Shown: in pieces, positions 18,683 to 26,616 of the stretch | Layout: the number at the start of each line of letters is the position of its first letter | How positions within the stretch are numbered: position 1 is the stretch's first letter | Translations under genes and position numbers: made by a program | The notes under the pieces: generated by a model | The model's database searches: none | The model's input: the letters and a program-made list of their open reading frames with translations, nothing else | What the model was told of the DNA's origin: nothing | Origin: Bacillota bacterium | GTDB taxonomy: Bacteria > Bacillota > Desulfotomaculia > Desulfotomaculales > VENG01 | DNA length: 64,000 nucleotides | NCBI GenBank assembly: GCA_009711705.1 | Contig: VENG01000029.1 | Span: 27,824-91,823, forward strand | Reading direction: 5' to 3'

Positions 18683-19399
18683 ATGGAAATAAGGCAGAAC
18701 AGGGTGGACTTCTGGAAAGCCGATCTTACGGTCGATGAATTCACACTCAATACTTACTCCGGCATACTAAGTCCCGAAGAACAGGACCGGGCAGACAGGT
18801 TGAAAATTGATGAAGTAAGATACCGCTTCATCACCGCCCGGGGAATCCTGAGACGTATTCTCTCTCTCTACACCGGCAGTGCCCAGGAAACCATCCGTTT
18901 TTATTACAACGACAATGGAAAACCCGAACTCCGCCAACTAGGACACAAGGATAAAATCAGGTTCAGTGTCTCCCACACCGGAAATACGCTCCTCATAGCC
19001 ATTTCCCTCAATAACCGGGTTGGCATCGATATCGAGTTCATGTGGCCGAATCTCAAGTTCGAAAATATGGCAAAACGATATTTCATGCCAAAGGAATACT
19101 ATGCCCTGATGGAGCTCCCCGACCACGCACGAAGGGAAGCTTTCTACCGTTACTGGACAAGAAAAGAAGCCTATATCAAGGGAAAAGGAGCAGGTCTCTG
19201 GCAGCTGATTAACAATATTGAAATCACAGGTACATCCGACGGAGACATTCAGCTCGTTACCAATTTTAAGTATCCTGAAGATGCCGGCAGATGGCACTTC
19301 ATCGACCTCGAACCCTCATTTACCGGGGAAAACCATGTTGCAGCTGCTTGCGTGGAGAACATCCGGCCGGAAATCCTGTATCTGAGATACAACTGTTAA
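18683..19399 (+). CDS. pfaE: Sfp-type 4'-phosphopantetheinyl transferase (PfaE-like)
   Basis: 238 aa, the usual size of Sfp/AcpT-type PPTases. Diagnostic motifs are FSVSHTGNTLLIA, VGIDIE (Mg-binding acidic residues) and FYRYWTRKEAYIKGKGAG, carrying the catalytic Glu/Lys. It transfers the phosphopantetheine arm from CoA to the conserved serines of the three ACPs in pfaA. It follows the truncated KAS III ORF by 21 bp with the ribosome site AGAGGAAA and is clearly in the same operon. No terminator is obvious right after it. Assignment to pfaE rests on operon position plus family motifs. Confidence 0.92.
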   Translation: MEIRQNRVDFWKADLTVDEFTLNTYSGILSPEEQDRADRLKIDEVRYRFITARGILRRILSLYTGSAQETIRFYYNDNGKPELRQLGHKDKIRFSVSHTGNTLLIAISLNNRVGIDIEFMWPNLKFENMAKRYFMPKEYYALMELPDHARREAFYRYWTRKEAYIKGKGAGLWQLINNIEITGTSDGDIQLVTNFKYPEDAGRWHFIDLEPSFTGENHVAAACVENIRPEILYLRYNC

Positions 19400-19957
19400 A
19401 GGAAAATAAAGTTGGTAACTATGTTACAGAAATTAACCTATTATCTCTTTCGGAACTACGTCAGACACACGGGTTACCAACGGCTGGTGCGTATGATAAA
19501 TCGCCACATGTCAAGGAATGTAGCTTATATCTCACCTGCCTAACATTTTTAGATATGTTAACCATATATTGGTGAAGGCCTCGCAAATAAAATAATTTTC
19601 CTGGTTTTACTGAGAATTACATAAACAATTTCTCATTCATCTAGAAACATTTAGGTTGCTAAACAAACTACCCCATAAGGTATACCGTATTACAGATCGG
19701 ATATATTATAGTTGTTCCAATAAATACAAATTGGGTGATGATCTAACATGGTTGATGATAGGGGTAAATTAAATGGATAGAGGGCACTATTATAGCACCC
19801 TTACTATCCCCGGCAGAACCCCGTCAGGCGCTCCGGTTGCTCTCCAGCAGAGCCGTACCCTCCTGCGGGTAAGAGCCATTTGTAGTTTAACCATAATTTA
19901 AGGGAAAAAGCATTTACACAAACTTACTTACACTCCCGACTTAGCTATTAATCCCTT
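19400..19957. other. Intergenic stretch between pfa operon and radC
   Basis: About 560 bp with no supportable gene. The small plus-strand ORF overlapping the end of pfaE is a shadow. Near 19784-19880 there is a GC-richer patch with short inverted segments but no recognised element. The end of the pfa operon and the boundary to the plasmid/ICE-type genes lie here. Confidence 0.3.
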
Positions 19958-19993
19958 AAAAAACAATTCCGCCTCCAGGAAACAGAATTGCTT
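19958..19993 (-). terminator. Terminator downstream of radC
   Basis: On the minus strand CAATTCTG / CGGAATTG pair around an 11-nt loop, followed by six T residues. It lies 15 bp past the radC stop. Confidence 0.7.
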
Positions 19994-20007
19994 TTGTTGC
20001 GCCAATC

Positions 20008-20694
20008 TTAGAGTAGACCCTTTTGCTTAAAACTTACAAACCGTTGATCACCGATTACAAGGTGATCGAGCACCTCAATTCCCATTAATTCACCAATCTC
20101 CACAAGACGTTCTGTTACTTTACAATCACCGGTGCTGGGCTCAGGATCCCCGCTTGGATGATTATGCACCAAGATTATGGAGGCTGCACTGCGGCGAATA
20201 GCCGGCTTAAAAAGTTCCCTGGGATGAACTGATGATGAATTCAGCGTCCCAATAGATATTAACTCTCTGGCTATAACATGGTTTTTCGTATTCAACAGCA
20301 AGACCACAAAATGTTCTCTATTCAGGTAACGCATGTCTTCCATAACCAGAGAAGCAGCATCTTCTGGTGACCTAATTTCCGACCTATTCTCCGGCATGAT
20401 CCGTGCCATACGCCTTGCCAAATCAAAAGCAGCGGTCAAACGAACGGCTCTTTCTCTGCCGATACCCGGCAGGCTCATAAACTCTTCTAGTGTCATATCT
20501 GCCATAGCCCTCAGCCCTTGTTTTAGCAAAGACTCCATGGTTTCATCTGGAACATCACCAAGAATGGAAGCTAGTACACCGAGCAATTCTGACGATGCCA
20601 CTCCATACTGCATTACCTCTTCTCTGGCTATCGAGGCCAGAGTTTTTTGTGGTCGTGCAGAATACTGTTTTAAATACTCATTACTCCATAACAT
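20008..20694 (-). CDS. radC: RadC family JAB-domain protein
   Basis: 228 aa, the normal RadC length. An N-terminal helix-hairpin-helix region (LPGIGRERAVRLTAAF) is followed by the JAB/MPN metalloprotease-like fold. The zinc motif is HNHPSGDPEPS (about residues 174-186), with a conserved downstream Asp in the GD of VLDHLVIGDQ. RadC proteins are common on plasmids, ICEs and phages. Their biochemical role is unsettled and the old DNA-repair annotation is doubtful. It is the last gene of a minus-strand series (ardC, small ORFs, primase-like). A three-hairpin leader lies 35-75 nt upstream of its start. Its GGAGGG is too far from ATG 20694 to act as an ordinary ribosome site for it. Confidence 0.93.
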   Translation of the reverse strand: MLWSNEYLKQYSARPQKTLASIAREEVMQYGVASSELLGVLASILGDVPDETMESLLKQGLRAMADMTLEEFMSLPGIGRERAVRLTAAFDLARRMARIMPENRSEIRSPEDAASLVMEDMRYLNREHFVVLLLNTKNHVIARELISIGTLNSSSVHPRELFKPAIRRSAASIILVHNHPSGDPEPSTGDCKVTERLVEIGELMGIEVLDHLVIGDQRFVSFKQKGLL

Positions 20695-20699
20695 ATCAA

Positions 20700-20765
20700 C
20701 GGATACGGGCCCCAGCCCGCATCCAATCCCTCCTTCGGATGAATTGGTCTACGGGCTGAGCAGCC
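20700..20765 (-). promoter_or_regulatory. Recurrent multi-hairpin leader, copy 1 (before radC)
   Basis: Read on the minus strand: hairpin GGGCT-gctc-AGCCC, then CCAAT...GAAGGAGGGATTGG (purine tract inside a CCAAT/ATTGG stem), then a third hairpin GGGC-tgg-GGCCC, then the radC start. The same three-part order recurs at 21612-21690 and 21990-22063. It is a candidate cis-acting RNA. Confidence 0.6.
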
Positions 20766-21605
20766 CTTATGCAACTTTACTTTTCTCGCGAACATCCTCT
20801 ACCCGCCGAATTAGTTCACCGGCAGCCTTCTGGATGTCACTACCCAACTTAACTACCCAACTTAATAACTTTCTCAACATCTCCCTTGGCCCAGCCGGCA
20901 ACATACCCAAAGCTAGAAGGAGAAGTATCTACATCAAAGTATTGGGCTACTACGTATGTCGCGCCTTCTGCGATAATTTCGGCCCGCTCGCGGTCTGCCT
21001 GGTCCTTTGGAGGATCTTTTTCTACTATTGAGTGGACAACTTCGTGAAGCAGTGTTGCTGTCAGCTCGTCTCCGGGACCAGTTTTCACTCAGCACTATCT
21101 CCTTATCTACCGTGTGATAGTAACCCTTGGCGCTGCCGGTGTCTTCAAATTTAACCGGCACCGGTGCTGCCTCCATTAACTCGTTATATAACTGACGTCC
21201 ATTTTGGGTATCTCCTTCCAAATTCGGGGCTAATTCCGGTAACGGTTCACCTTCCGTTTGTGAAAGGTCAAATACTGTCACGGCTTTAAAGCCCTTTAAT
21301 ACCCACTTTTCATCTCCGGTATCTTCGTTTTCTACCTTCCTTGCCAGCGGGGCAAATATCCTAATGCCTTTTTCGCCTTTTTTCACTTTACGTCCCATGC
21401 TATTCCAGGTCTTTATCCCGGCCACCCTGGTAGCTTCAGGCTTTTGCATAAAGATCAGCATTGTGTTGCTAAAAGAGTACCGGTGGAACCGGGTTTGGAA
21501 CTTTAAGAACTCATTAAACTTGCCGCTGGTAATTATTTCAGATACCCCTGCTTTCAAACTCTCGTATAACTCCTTGACTTTTTCACTACCTTTACCCTTT
21601 GCCAT
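20764..21605 (-). pseudogene. ardC: ArdC-like antirestriction protein, frameshifted twice
   Basis: The N-terminal ssDNA-binding domain of the ArdC family is intact from ATG 21605 (KFQTRFHRYSFSNTMLIFMQ, VAGIKTWNSMGRKVKKGEKG). The zinc-peptidase-like half (LLHEVVHSIVEKD, an HExxH-type motif; then ERAEIIAEGATYVVAQYFD) is in another frame from about 21085, so one indel lies near AGTGAAAACTGG. A second disruption near 20855-20880 is a 13-bp tandem duplication of AAGTTGGGTAGTT. It introduces a stop before the last ~27 residues (SDIQKAAGELIRRVEDV). ArdC proteins protect incoming conjugative DNA from restriction. A longer TTG start at 21644 is possible but lies inside the leader hairpin. Probably non-functional unless the indels are sequence errors. 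Confidence 0.8.
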
Positions 21606-21611
21606 TTGTGC

Positions 21612-21690
21612 GGCGCACCGGCCCTTAAGGACCTGGTGCGCCAATCCCTCCTTTCGGTAGATTGGTATGCAGCAGGCCCTTGTATGGGCC
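21612..21690 (-). promoter_or_regulatory. Recurrent multi-hairpin leader, copy 2 (before ardC)
   Basis: Minus strand: GGCCC-atacaa-GGGCC hairpin, then CCAATCTACCGAAAGGAGG continuing GATTGG, then GGCGCACC ... GGTGCGCC hairpin, then ATG 21605. Same architecture as the copies before radC and before the 85-aa ORF. Confidence 0.65.
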
Positions 21691-21719
21691 AGTGTTCCTT
21701 ATAGATAACTACAGAGGCG

Positions 21720-21977
21720 TTATTTCCAATAATACGGGTAATTTATCAGTCTACGCACGATCCAGAACCAACTGGTACATTCATAGCGTTTTTGGAGTTC
21801 CGTATCGATGGCAAACCAGTAGTCCCTGAACCCTTTTTCTTTGGCCCATTGAGCCATAGAAAGCAGTGTTTCTTCTTCGGATCTGTCCTTTTCTTCAAAG
21901 TCCTTGATCAAATTCTCCGCAAACTCTCTTACTAAACCACACTTTTTCTCAATTGTTAATCTTTCGCTTTTACTCAT
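21720..21977 (-). CDS. Hypothetical small protein (85 aa)
   Basis: From ATG 21977 (MSKSERLTIEKKCGLV) the protein has a charged helical N-terminus and an aromatic C-terminus (CTSWFWIVRRLINYPYYWK). A longer start at 22016 would run into the leader and is less likely. Family not recognised. It lies in the minus-strand series with ardC and is preceded by leader copy 3, whose last hairpin ends about 12 nt before the start, as in the other two copies. Probably an accessory gene of the plasmid/ICE. Confidence 0.6.
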   Translation of the reverse strand: MSKSERLTIEKKCGLVREFAENLIKDFEEKDRSEEETLLSMAQWAKEKGFRDYWFAIDTELQKRYECTSWFWIVRRLINYPYYWK

Positions 21978-21989
21978 AATCTTTAGATA

Positions 21990-22063
21990 CCGCAGCCTGT
22001 TCGACCCGGTACCCAATCCCTCCTTTTGATTGATTGGCTAACGGGCCCAGGCCCGGTTAATTA
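21990..22063 (-). promoter_or_regulatory. Recurrent multi-hairpin leader, copy 3 (before 85-aa ORF)
   Basis: Minus strand: CGGGCC-t-GGGCCCG hairpin, CCAATCAATCAAAAGGAGGG with ATTGG closing the stem, then GGTACCG ... CGGTATC hairpin, followed by ATG 21977. The sequences of hairpins 1 and 3 differ from the other copies but pairing is kept, which supports structure. Confidence 0.65.
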
Positions 22064-22118
22064 TTGAGCTTTATCGCAGTTTTCTATCCATGTCATACCT
22101 GGTTTTCAAAATCAACAT

Positions 22119-22259
22119 TCATTTCATTAGATTCCATTCTGCCTGGTATTCATACTCGAATACTTCACCGGGAACATAACAGTGAAGATAGCAATCATAT
22201 ACTCTCCATTTGTATTCGGTATCGTCCCACCCGGCATAATAGCGAGTTAACCTGGCCAT
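22119..22259 (-). CDS. Small hypothetical protein (46 aa)
   Basis: ATG 22259 follows the ribosome site GAGGAG at about 10 nt. The 46-residue product is rich in Tyr/Trp and acidic residues (YYAGWDDTEYKWRVYDCYLH, EVFEYEYQAEWNLMK). Its start overlaps the 3' end of the upstream 207-aa gene by 13 bp, typical of translational coupling. Unknown function, in an operon of plasmid/ICE-type genes. Confidence 0.6.
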   Translation of the reverse strand: MARLTRYYAGWDDTEYKWRVYDCYLHCYVPGEVFEYEYQAEWNLMK

Positions 22260-22870
22260 CTGTTAGTCTCCTCGGTCAGCATTTCTTGTAACAATTCGCA
22301 CTCAACTTGGTACTGTTTCCAATCTGCCTCGAACCCTTCTTTGGCTTGGTCCATCGCGTAATTCTTGGAGCAGCAAAGTAAGTTGTGGCAAGCCATTTCA
22401 TAATACTTTCGAAGCAGTGCTCGTTTCTGGTCTTCCTTGTTTTGACTACTTGCACTAATAACGGTCAAACTCTCCGGAGCGTTGAAGAAGCTGCTGTACA
22501 GCCTTCTCAAATCCTCTTTTACAGCTACTTTTTCCTCCTCCAAAGCCCATAATATCTTACCTCGGAGATGTTCATATTCCTCAATTAGCTCTTGTCGGGT
22601 AACCCCGTCATTTTCACATTCTTCCTGGCACTCTGCGAGATACTCATCTAACGTCGTATCCAGGCTTATAATATGCTTCCATTTCTCATTCACCCGTTTT
22701 GGTGCTTCGCTCTCGATCATTTCTTTAACTTCATCATGAAACAAATCAAAGAAATACCAATCCATCTGTCGCCTGAGGCAGTCTCCGTGGTTTTTCTCCC
22801 ATTTTTGGTGTGCCTCCAGCATAATTTCCCAGGCCCACTTCTCAAGCTCATTTTCAAGGATAATTTTCAT
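22247..22870 (-). CDS. Hypothetical helical protein (207 aa)
   Basis: The ribosome site AAAGGAG precedes ATG 22870. The protein is almost entirely helical and strongly charged (LRRLYSSFFNAPESL; EKWAWEIMLEAHQKWEKNHG), with several Cys in the last third (ACHNLLCCSKNY). No family is recognised and there is no signal peptide or membrane segment. It lies between the DUF3854 primase-like gene and the small 46-aa ORF on the same strand, consistent with an ICE/plasmid accessory role. Confidence 0.65.
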   Translation of the reverse strand: MKIILENELEKWAWEIMLEAHQKWEKNHGDCLRRQMDWYFFDLFHDEVKEMIESEAPKRVNEKWKHIISLDTTLDEYLAECQEECENDGVTRQELIEEYEHLRGKILWALEEEKVAVKEDLRRLYSSFFNAPESLTVISASSQNKEDQKRALLRKYYEMACHNLLCCSKNYAMDQAKEGFEADWKQYQVECELLQEMLTEETNRWPG

Positions 22871-22905
22871 TTGTTTTTCTCCTTTCCACAGGTAGGTCTA
22901 ACCAC

Positions 22906-23925
22906 TTAACAACTCATCTTAATTACACTTTTACTCCGAAAGACGCTGACCAGAGCATCGTCAATTCCCTTTCCGTTTTTCCATGTTGCCCGGGTGACTT
23001 TAAGACCGTACTTATGAAGCTCTTGCTTTAATGACTTTTCGGCTTGAGCAACATATACATTCGTAGCTGAATCCATGTCGTAAGCTATAACCGCTTCTGT
23101 GGCCCTTAAGTTAATTACCTCGTCTACCACCGGTCTCCAGGCAGAGGAGCTAATGGACGCAACCACTACTGCACCAAGATATTTTGCAGCAATGTCACTC
23201 TTCAGAGGACCTTCGGTAATCCATACCCGACTGTCATTGGTTTTGTTTGGTCTGGCAATATGGGCCGGAGTTCCGCAGGAACAACCACCCCGATTGGTAT
23301 AGCCACTGAAAAGCTTATATTTTCCTCCCTTTTCGGGTTCGTCCATTCTCCTCTGCAAAGCCTTAATACGTCCTTTACTATCCAGCACTGGGATGTAATA
23401 ACCGGGCTGACAGTTAAAAGTCCAGTACATACCTCCATATGGACCCCTGACTCTAAAAAAACCGGGGATACCGGAAAGGTCATAGCCCTTATCCATCAGC
23501 CTACGGCAAATATTCCAAGGCTTTTCTCGTTCCGGAATTGATTTGTAGCTATTAGCCTTTATATCCCTTTCACTCAACCCACGGCTAATGAGATCGGCCC
23601 TGTGGCGCTCGGACAAATTCAACAGCCTCAGAAAGTCCCTGTATACTCTATCCCGGATCTCCACCAGTGCCGTTTGCGCTGCCGGCACCGACTCTTTTTG
23701 CTTAACTGCTGGGATATCAATGCACTTAGATCCCAGCCAGTGCAAATAAGCTTCTTTTCCATTACTCTGTACAACCGTCTTAAATGCACCTTCCTTCACC
23801 CTCATACAGCTTGCAAGATAACTATTAAAGCCGCACCAATCAGCCTTCCCACAGATAGGACAGGGATGCGACGGCTTTGCCTTTATGAATTTTTCGTAAG
23901 AGTAATTTTGGTGCTTGTTCCGCAT
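22906..23925 (-). CDS. DUF3854/TOPRIM primase-like protein with CHC2-type zinc motif
   Basis: About 339 aa from MRNKHQ (23925). An N-terminal zinc-binding motif (CPICGKADWC, then a Cys in YLASCMRV) is followed by a linker. The C-terminal TOPRIM-like domain has VWITEGPLKSDIAA with the catalytic Glu, and VIAYDMDSA in the DxD position. DUF3854 proteins sit on plasmids, ICEs and phages, where they replace the primase half of a primase-helicase. It probably helps start DNA synthesis on the transferred strand. A hairpin with a T-run lies just upstream (23962-24007). The family call is from domain order, and no helicase domain is present. Confidence 0.75.
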   Translation of the reverse strand: MRNKHQNYSYEKFIKAKPSHPCPICGKADWCGFNSYLASCMRVKEGAFKTVVQSNGKEAYLHWLGSKCIDIPAVKQKESVPAAQTALVEIRDRVYRDFLRLLNLSERHRADLISRGLSERDIKANSYKSIPEREKPWNICRRLMDKGYDLSGIPGFFRVRGPYGGMYWTFNCQPGYYIPVLDSKGRIKALQRRMDEPEKGGKYKLFSGYTNRGGCSCGTPAHIARPNKTNDSRVWITEGPLKSDIAAKYLGAVVVASISSSAWRPVVDEVINLRATEAVIAYDMDSATNVYVAQAEKSLKQELHKYGLKVTRATWKNGKGIDDALVSVFRSKSVIKMSC

Positions 23926-23961
23926 TCCAGGCCCCTCCATGCAGTTTATTGGTAGAAAAAA

Positions 23962-24007
23962 AAGGAGAACGCCCAGGGAAATATCTCCCCCGGAAAACGT
24001 TCTCCTT
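23962..24007 (-). terminator. Terminator/attenuator-like hairpin upstream of the primase-like gene
   Basis: A 10-bp perfect stem (AAGGAGAACG / CGTTCTCCTT) followed on the minus strand by an eight-T run, about 35 nt before the primase-like start. Its position in the 5' leader of a gene resembles an attenuator or an operon-insulating terminator. Confidence 0.65.
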
Positions 24008-24467
24008 AAATTCTCCCGGCCAAAAGTTTATTGGCCATTTTTTAGCTTATATACATCCTGGATTCCGCCTATAAAGACACCGCAAAGCAATGTTATTATA
24101 TATCCGGCGGAATTATATCTTTACCTGCTTTCTAATCGACTCTGATTGCCCTTGCATATTACTTCCCGGCACTCTCGTTGTTTACTTTTCTTCCTAAACA
24201 TCACGCCTTTACCATTTTTCTCAGTCACAGTAAACATCCATTGACCATAAAGTCCTTTGATTAATAGATAGCCAATATCAACTAGGAAATGCAACAAAAA
24301 AAAGACGGGTTCAAAGACATATAGTCTTTTTCCCGTCCTTATACTCTTAACGGCTGAAAAACCGTTTACTTTTTATAAGCCTCACCTCTCGGGCCAACGC
24401 CAGAATAACTTTATAAGGTGAGTTCCTTTTTGAGTTCACCTAACGTATCTACGTCACCCTTCGCTAT
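24008..24467. other. Intergenic stretch with a second terminator
   Basis: No gene is supportable here. It holds the hairpin at 24304-24337 and otherwise low-complexity AT-rich sequence. Confidence 0.3.
24304..24337 (-). terminator. Intrinsic terminator
   Basis: GACGGG / CCCGTC outer stem with AAAGAC / GTCTTT inner stem. On the minus strand it is followed by eight T residues. It terminates the 48-aa/95-aa/ssb minus-strand unit. Confidence 0.75.
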
Positions 24468-24614
24468 TTACTCTTCACACTTTTTAATGGCTGACAGATC
24501 CTCGCTGGTCAAACCTTCTTCATCCAGAAGATACAGCAAAAACTTAAGAACAGTCCGAGTATTATCCTCACTCAGTTTATACACTGTTTGCTTAAGAACT
24601 TCTTTTGTATCCAC
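24468..24614 (-). CDS. Small hypothetical protein (48 aa)
   Basis: A GTG start at 24614 follows AAGGGG. The product is a helical, acidic 48-mer (VYKLSEDNTRTVLKFLLYLL, then LTSEDLSAIKKCEE). It lies 30 bp after the 95-aa coiled-coil/TM gene and is followed by a terminator at 24304-24337. Small helical proteins with a Leu-rich core like this are often regulators on mobile elements, but nothing specific identifies it. Confidence 0.55.
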   Translation of the reverse strand: MDTKEVLKQTVYKLSEDNTRTVLKFLLYLLDEEGLTSEDLSAIKKCEE

Positions 24615-24644
24615 AAACAACCCCTTAAGGTGCCTCCCGTTCTT

Positions 24645-24932
24645 TTACCTGGTTAATAAACCGTAAAACACTCCGGCAAAGGTCAAGACAAGCCCGGATA
24701 TTACAGCAAACTGCTGCATTCTTACACTTCGCACCCCGTTTTGCACATCAGTAATATCCTGCTTTAATTCACTGCGCACCTCAGCCATATCTTTCTTAAA
24801 CTCGTTACGCAGGTTACTTTCCACCCGGTCCAACCGGTTCAACAGGTAAAAAAACCAGCCTGGCGGCAAGTCCCTGGTATCTTCCCCGGCTGCCGCTATT
24901 TCTTTCTTCGTCTCATCATTCACCGGCATCAC
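24645..24932 (-). CDS. Small coiled-coil protein with C-terminal membrane anchor
   Basis: 95 aa. A soluble N-terminus (PPGWFFYLLNRLDRVESNL) leads into a heptad-like region (DMAEVRSELKQDITDVQNGV) and ends in one membrane helix (FAVISGLVLTFAGVFYGLL). This tail-anchored layout is common in hypothetical proteins of Firmicute mobile elements. It lies between ssb and the 48-aa ORF on the same strand. Function unknown. Confidence 0.6.
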   Translation of the reverse strand: MMPVNDETKKEIAAAGEDTRDLPPGWFFYLLNRLDRVESNLRNEFKKDMAEVRSELKQDITDVQNGVRSVRMQQFAVISGLVLTFAGVFYGLLTR

Positions 24933-24977
24933 CTGCCTTCACCTCCCATTGTATTCCAAAATTGAAGGAGCGGCAAG

Positions 24978-25400
24978 TTAAAATGGAAAATCATCGCCGC
25001 CGAAACCACCGGCAACATCGCCATTAGGAGAATCATCCTCTGGCAGCGGCGGTGACTCTACCCCGCCCGACTGGTTCTTCTTGCCGTCCGGGAGGAAAAC
25101 AACACTCCGTGCCACCACTTCGGCGGCCTTTCTCCGTATTCCCTGAGAGTCATCATAAGATCGGACCTGCAGCCTCCCATCTACAGCCACAAGCCTACCC
25201 TTCGAGAGATACCGGCCGCAGTTTTCAGCCTGTGCTCGCCACGCAACAACTTCAAGGAAATCAGCTTCTCTTTTACCCTGGCTGTTGGTGAAGTCCCTGT
25301 CCACCGCCAGGGTAAACCTGGCCAACGTATTCCCTGAATCAGTTTTTTTACACTCAGGATCCCTTACAAGACGCCCGATTAGAGTAACTCTGTTCAACAC
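24978..25400 (-). CDS. ssb: Single-stranded DNA-binding protein
   Basis: 140 aa with a classic OB-fold N-terminus (MLNRVTLIGRLVRDPE, FTLAVDRDF, DFLEVVAWRAQAENCGRYL, GRLVAVDGRLQVRSY) and the acidic C-terminal tip ending DDFPF that recruits partner proteins. It coats single-stranded DNA during replication and conjugative transfer. A plasmid/ICE copy is likely given its neighbours. Length and both ends are normal. Confidence 0.95.
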   Translation of the reverse strand: MLNRVTLIGRLVRDPECKKTDSGNTLARFTLAVDRDFTNSQGKREADFLEVVAWRAQAENCGRYLSKGRLVAVDGRLQVRSYDDSQGIRRKAAEVVARSVVFLPDGKKNQSGGVESPPLPEDDSPNGDVAGGFGGDDFPF

Positions 25401-25466
25401 TTCATATACCCCCTATTTTTTAAATAGCCTGTTTGTATTACTGTTTCATGTCGGATTCATTGAGTA

Positions 25467-25610
25467 CTATTCTAAGAAGCCTAAAAAGCCCTCCCAGTAG
25501 TAATCACAATCCCTACATTCGATCACACAATAATACTGCCCATAGTCATAGTCAGGCTCCTTGGACACAATTTGACTTTGTCCACATCCACATCCTACTA
25601 TCAGCGTAAT
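25467..25610 (-). CDS. Small zinc-ribbon-like protein with apparent AUU start (47 aa)
   Basis: The minus strand shows AAAGGAG, 9 nt, then ATT ACG CTG, opening a 47-codon frame with no in-frame ATG, GTG or TTG near the ribosome site. The product has two Cys pairs (VGCGCG and CRDC) around an acidic/Tyr-rich middle (EPDYDYGQYYC), consistent with a small zinc-binding fold. It ends WEGFLGFLE. Several other genes here also have AUU or AUA at the start position. Function unknown. Confidence 0.5.
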   Translation of the reverse strand: MTLIVGCGCGQSQIVSKEPDYDYGQYYCVIECRDCDYYWEGFLGFLE

Positions 25611-25670
25611 ATTGGCTCACTCCTTTACTTGGTTTCAAAACACTCTTTCGGATACCCTAAATATAAAAAA

Positions 25671-25695
25671 GCCCGCAGGTAAAAACTAAGCGGAC
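25671..25695 (-). terminator. Intrinsic terminator
   Basis: Minus-strand GTCCGC / GCGGGC stem, then six T residues. It lies downstream of the 180-aa DUF5348-like gene. Confidence 0.6.
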
Positions 25696-25757
25696 ATTCC
25701 TAACTATCGCATTCTTTTTTAAACTCAAACCGGCTTTTTACACACAACACATGGCAA

Positions 25758-26300
25758 CTAAAAACGCACTGCGGCCAACATCCCCGTATATAAAGGATGA
25801 TGGTCTGCACCGCTCTCATTAAAGAAGTAATAACCACCGTAATTGTGTGAATGCTCAATACGCCCGAACTGCCAGCCATTATCCTCATTGCCATCATCAG
25901 CCACAAACACTTCTACAGCACTGCCGCAGCTGAGCTCGAAGGAATCACTGCCAGAAACCAGCGCAAACCGGCCGTTGGAACGCATTTCCAACTTTCCTTC
26001 CGTCCGTGGTTTCAAGTAATACCGAATCCTTCTGTGTAAACCCGAGACATCATCGGCTTCCTTCCCTTCACAACGCCTTATAATGTCTATCAACTCCGCC
26101 TGCTCAACTCCCCGCAAATTATCAATGTGAATATAAAGCTTTGATATCTGTTCCATCTTAGACAGAACCCGGGACAATAAACTTTCAAACTCTTGAACTT
26201 CTTTCAAAATATTAGCCTCGGACTCCAATGCATCACGCACATCATTTGTACCAGAACCATTTGTCAGGTTCCCGCTCTCTAAGACCTTCTTACTCATCAA
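25758..26300 (-). CDS. DUF5348-like hypothetical protein (180 aa)
   Basis: The N-terminal two thirds is helical (VQEFESLLSRVLSKMEQISK). The C-terminus is a compact beta domain (GRFALVSGSDSFELSCGSAV, GWQFGRIEHSHNYGGYYFFN, YTGMLAAVRF) resembling the DUF5348 domain of Firmicute plasmid/ICE proteins. Its start overlaps the upstream 85-aa gene by 11 bp, so the two are coupled. A terminator follows at 25671-25695. The family label is from memory of its C-terminal pattern and is tentative. Confidence 0.6.
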   Translation of the reverse strand: MMSKKVLESGNLTNGSGTNDVRDALESEANILKEVQEFESLLSRVLSKMEQISKLYIHIDNLRGVEQAELIDIIRRCEGKEADDVSGLHRRIRYYLKPRTEGKLEMRSNGRFALVSGSDSFELSCGSAVEVFVADDGNEDNGWQFGRIEHSHNYGGYYFFNESGADHHPLYTGMLAAVRF

Positions 26301-26547
26301 TACTCCCCCTTACTGCTGTTCTATAAAGCTCCATAAGCGGTGCCGACGTATGAAGCAATTCTTTCTCCACCAGTCCTTTGTCACCGCTTAGCACCGCCTC
26401 CATCAGGTGCCCCATATGAGTAGCCGCTATAGCAACCCACTCAATTTCCGGCCGCTCTTGGTCGCCGTGCATCATCCGGTTAAGCAGAACCTGCAATTCC
26501 ACCTTATCAACAAAACTCGCCGTAACACTTTTTTGCATAACACTCAT
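26290..26547 (-). CDS. Hypothetical protein (85 aa)
   Basis: ATG 26547 is preceded by GGGAGGTTACGAGA. The helical 85-mer (VELQVLLNRMMHGDQERPEI, WVAIAATHMGHLMEAVLSG) has no recognised family. It overlaps the DUF5348-like gene downstream and forms a two-gene unit between a leader hairpin (26587-26616) and a terminator (25671-25695). Confidence 0.6.
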   Translation of the reverse strand: MSVMQKSVTASFVDKVELQVLLNRMMHGDQERPEIEWVAIAATHMGHLMEAVLSGDKGLVEKELLHTSAPLMELYRTAVRGSIDE

Positions 26548-26586
26548 TCTCGTAACCTCCCTCGTTTTTTGCTTTCAAAACAAAAA

Positions 26587-26616
26587 AAGGACAAGTGCAA
26601 ATAAACACTTGTCCTT
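26587..26616 (-). terminator. Terminator/attenuator-like hairpin upstream of the 85-aa gene
   Basis: Perfect 11-bp stem AAGGACAAGTG / CACTTGTCCTT with an 8-nt loop and a seven-T run on the minus strand, 40 nt before the gene start. Like the one at 23962-24007 it lies in a 5' leader. Confidence 0.7.
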
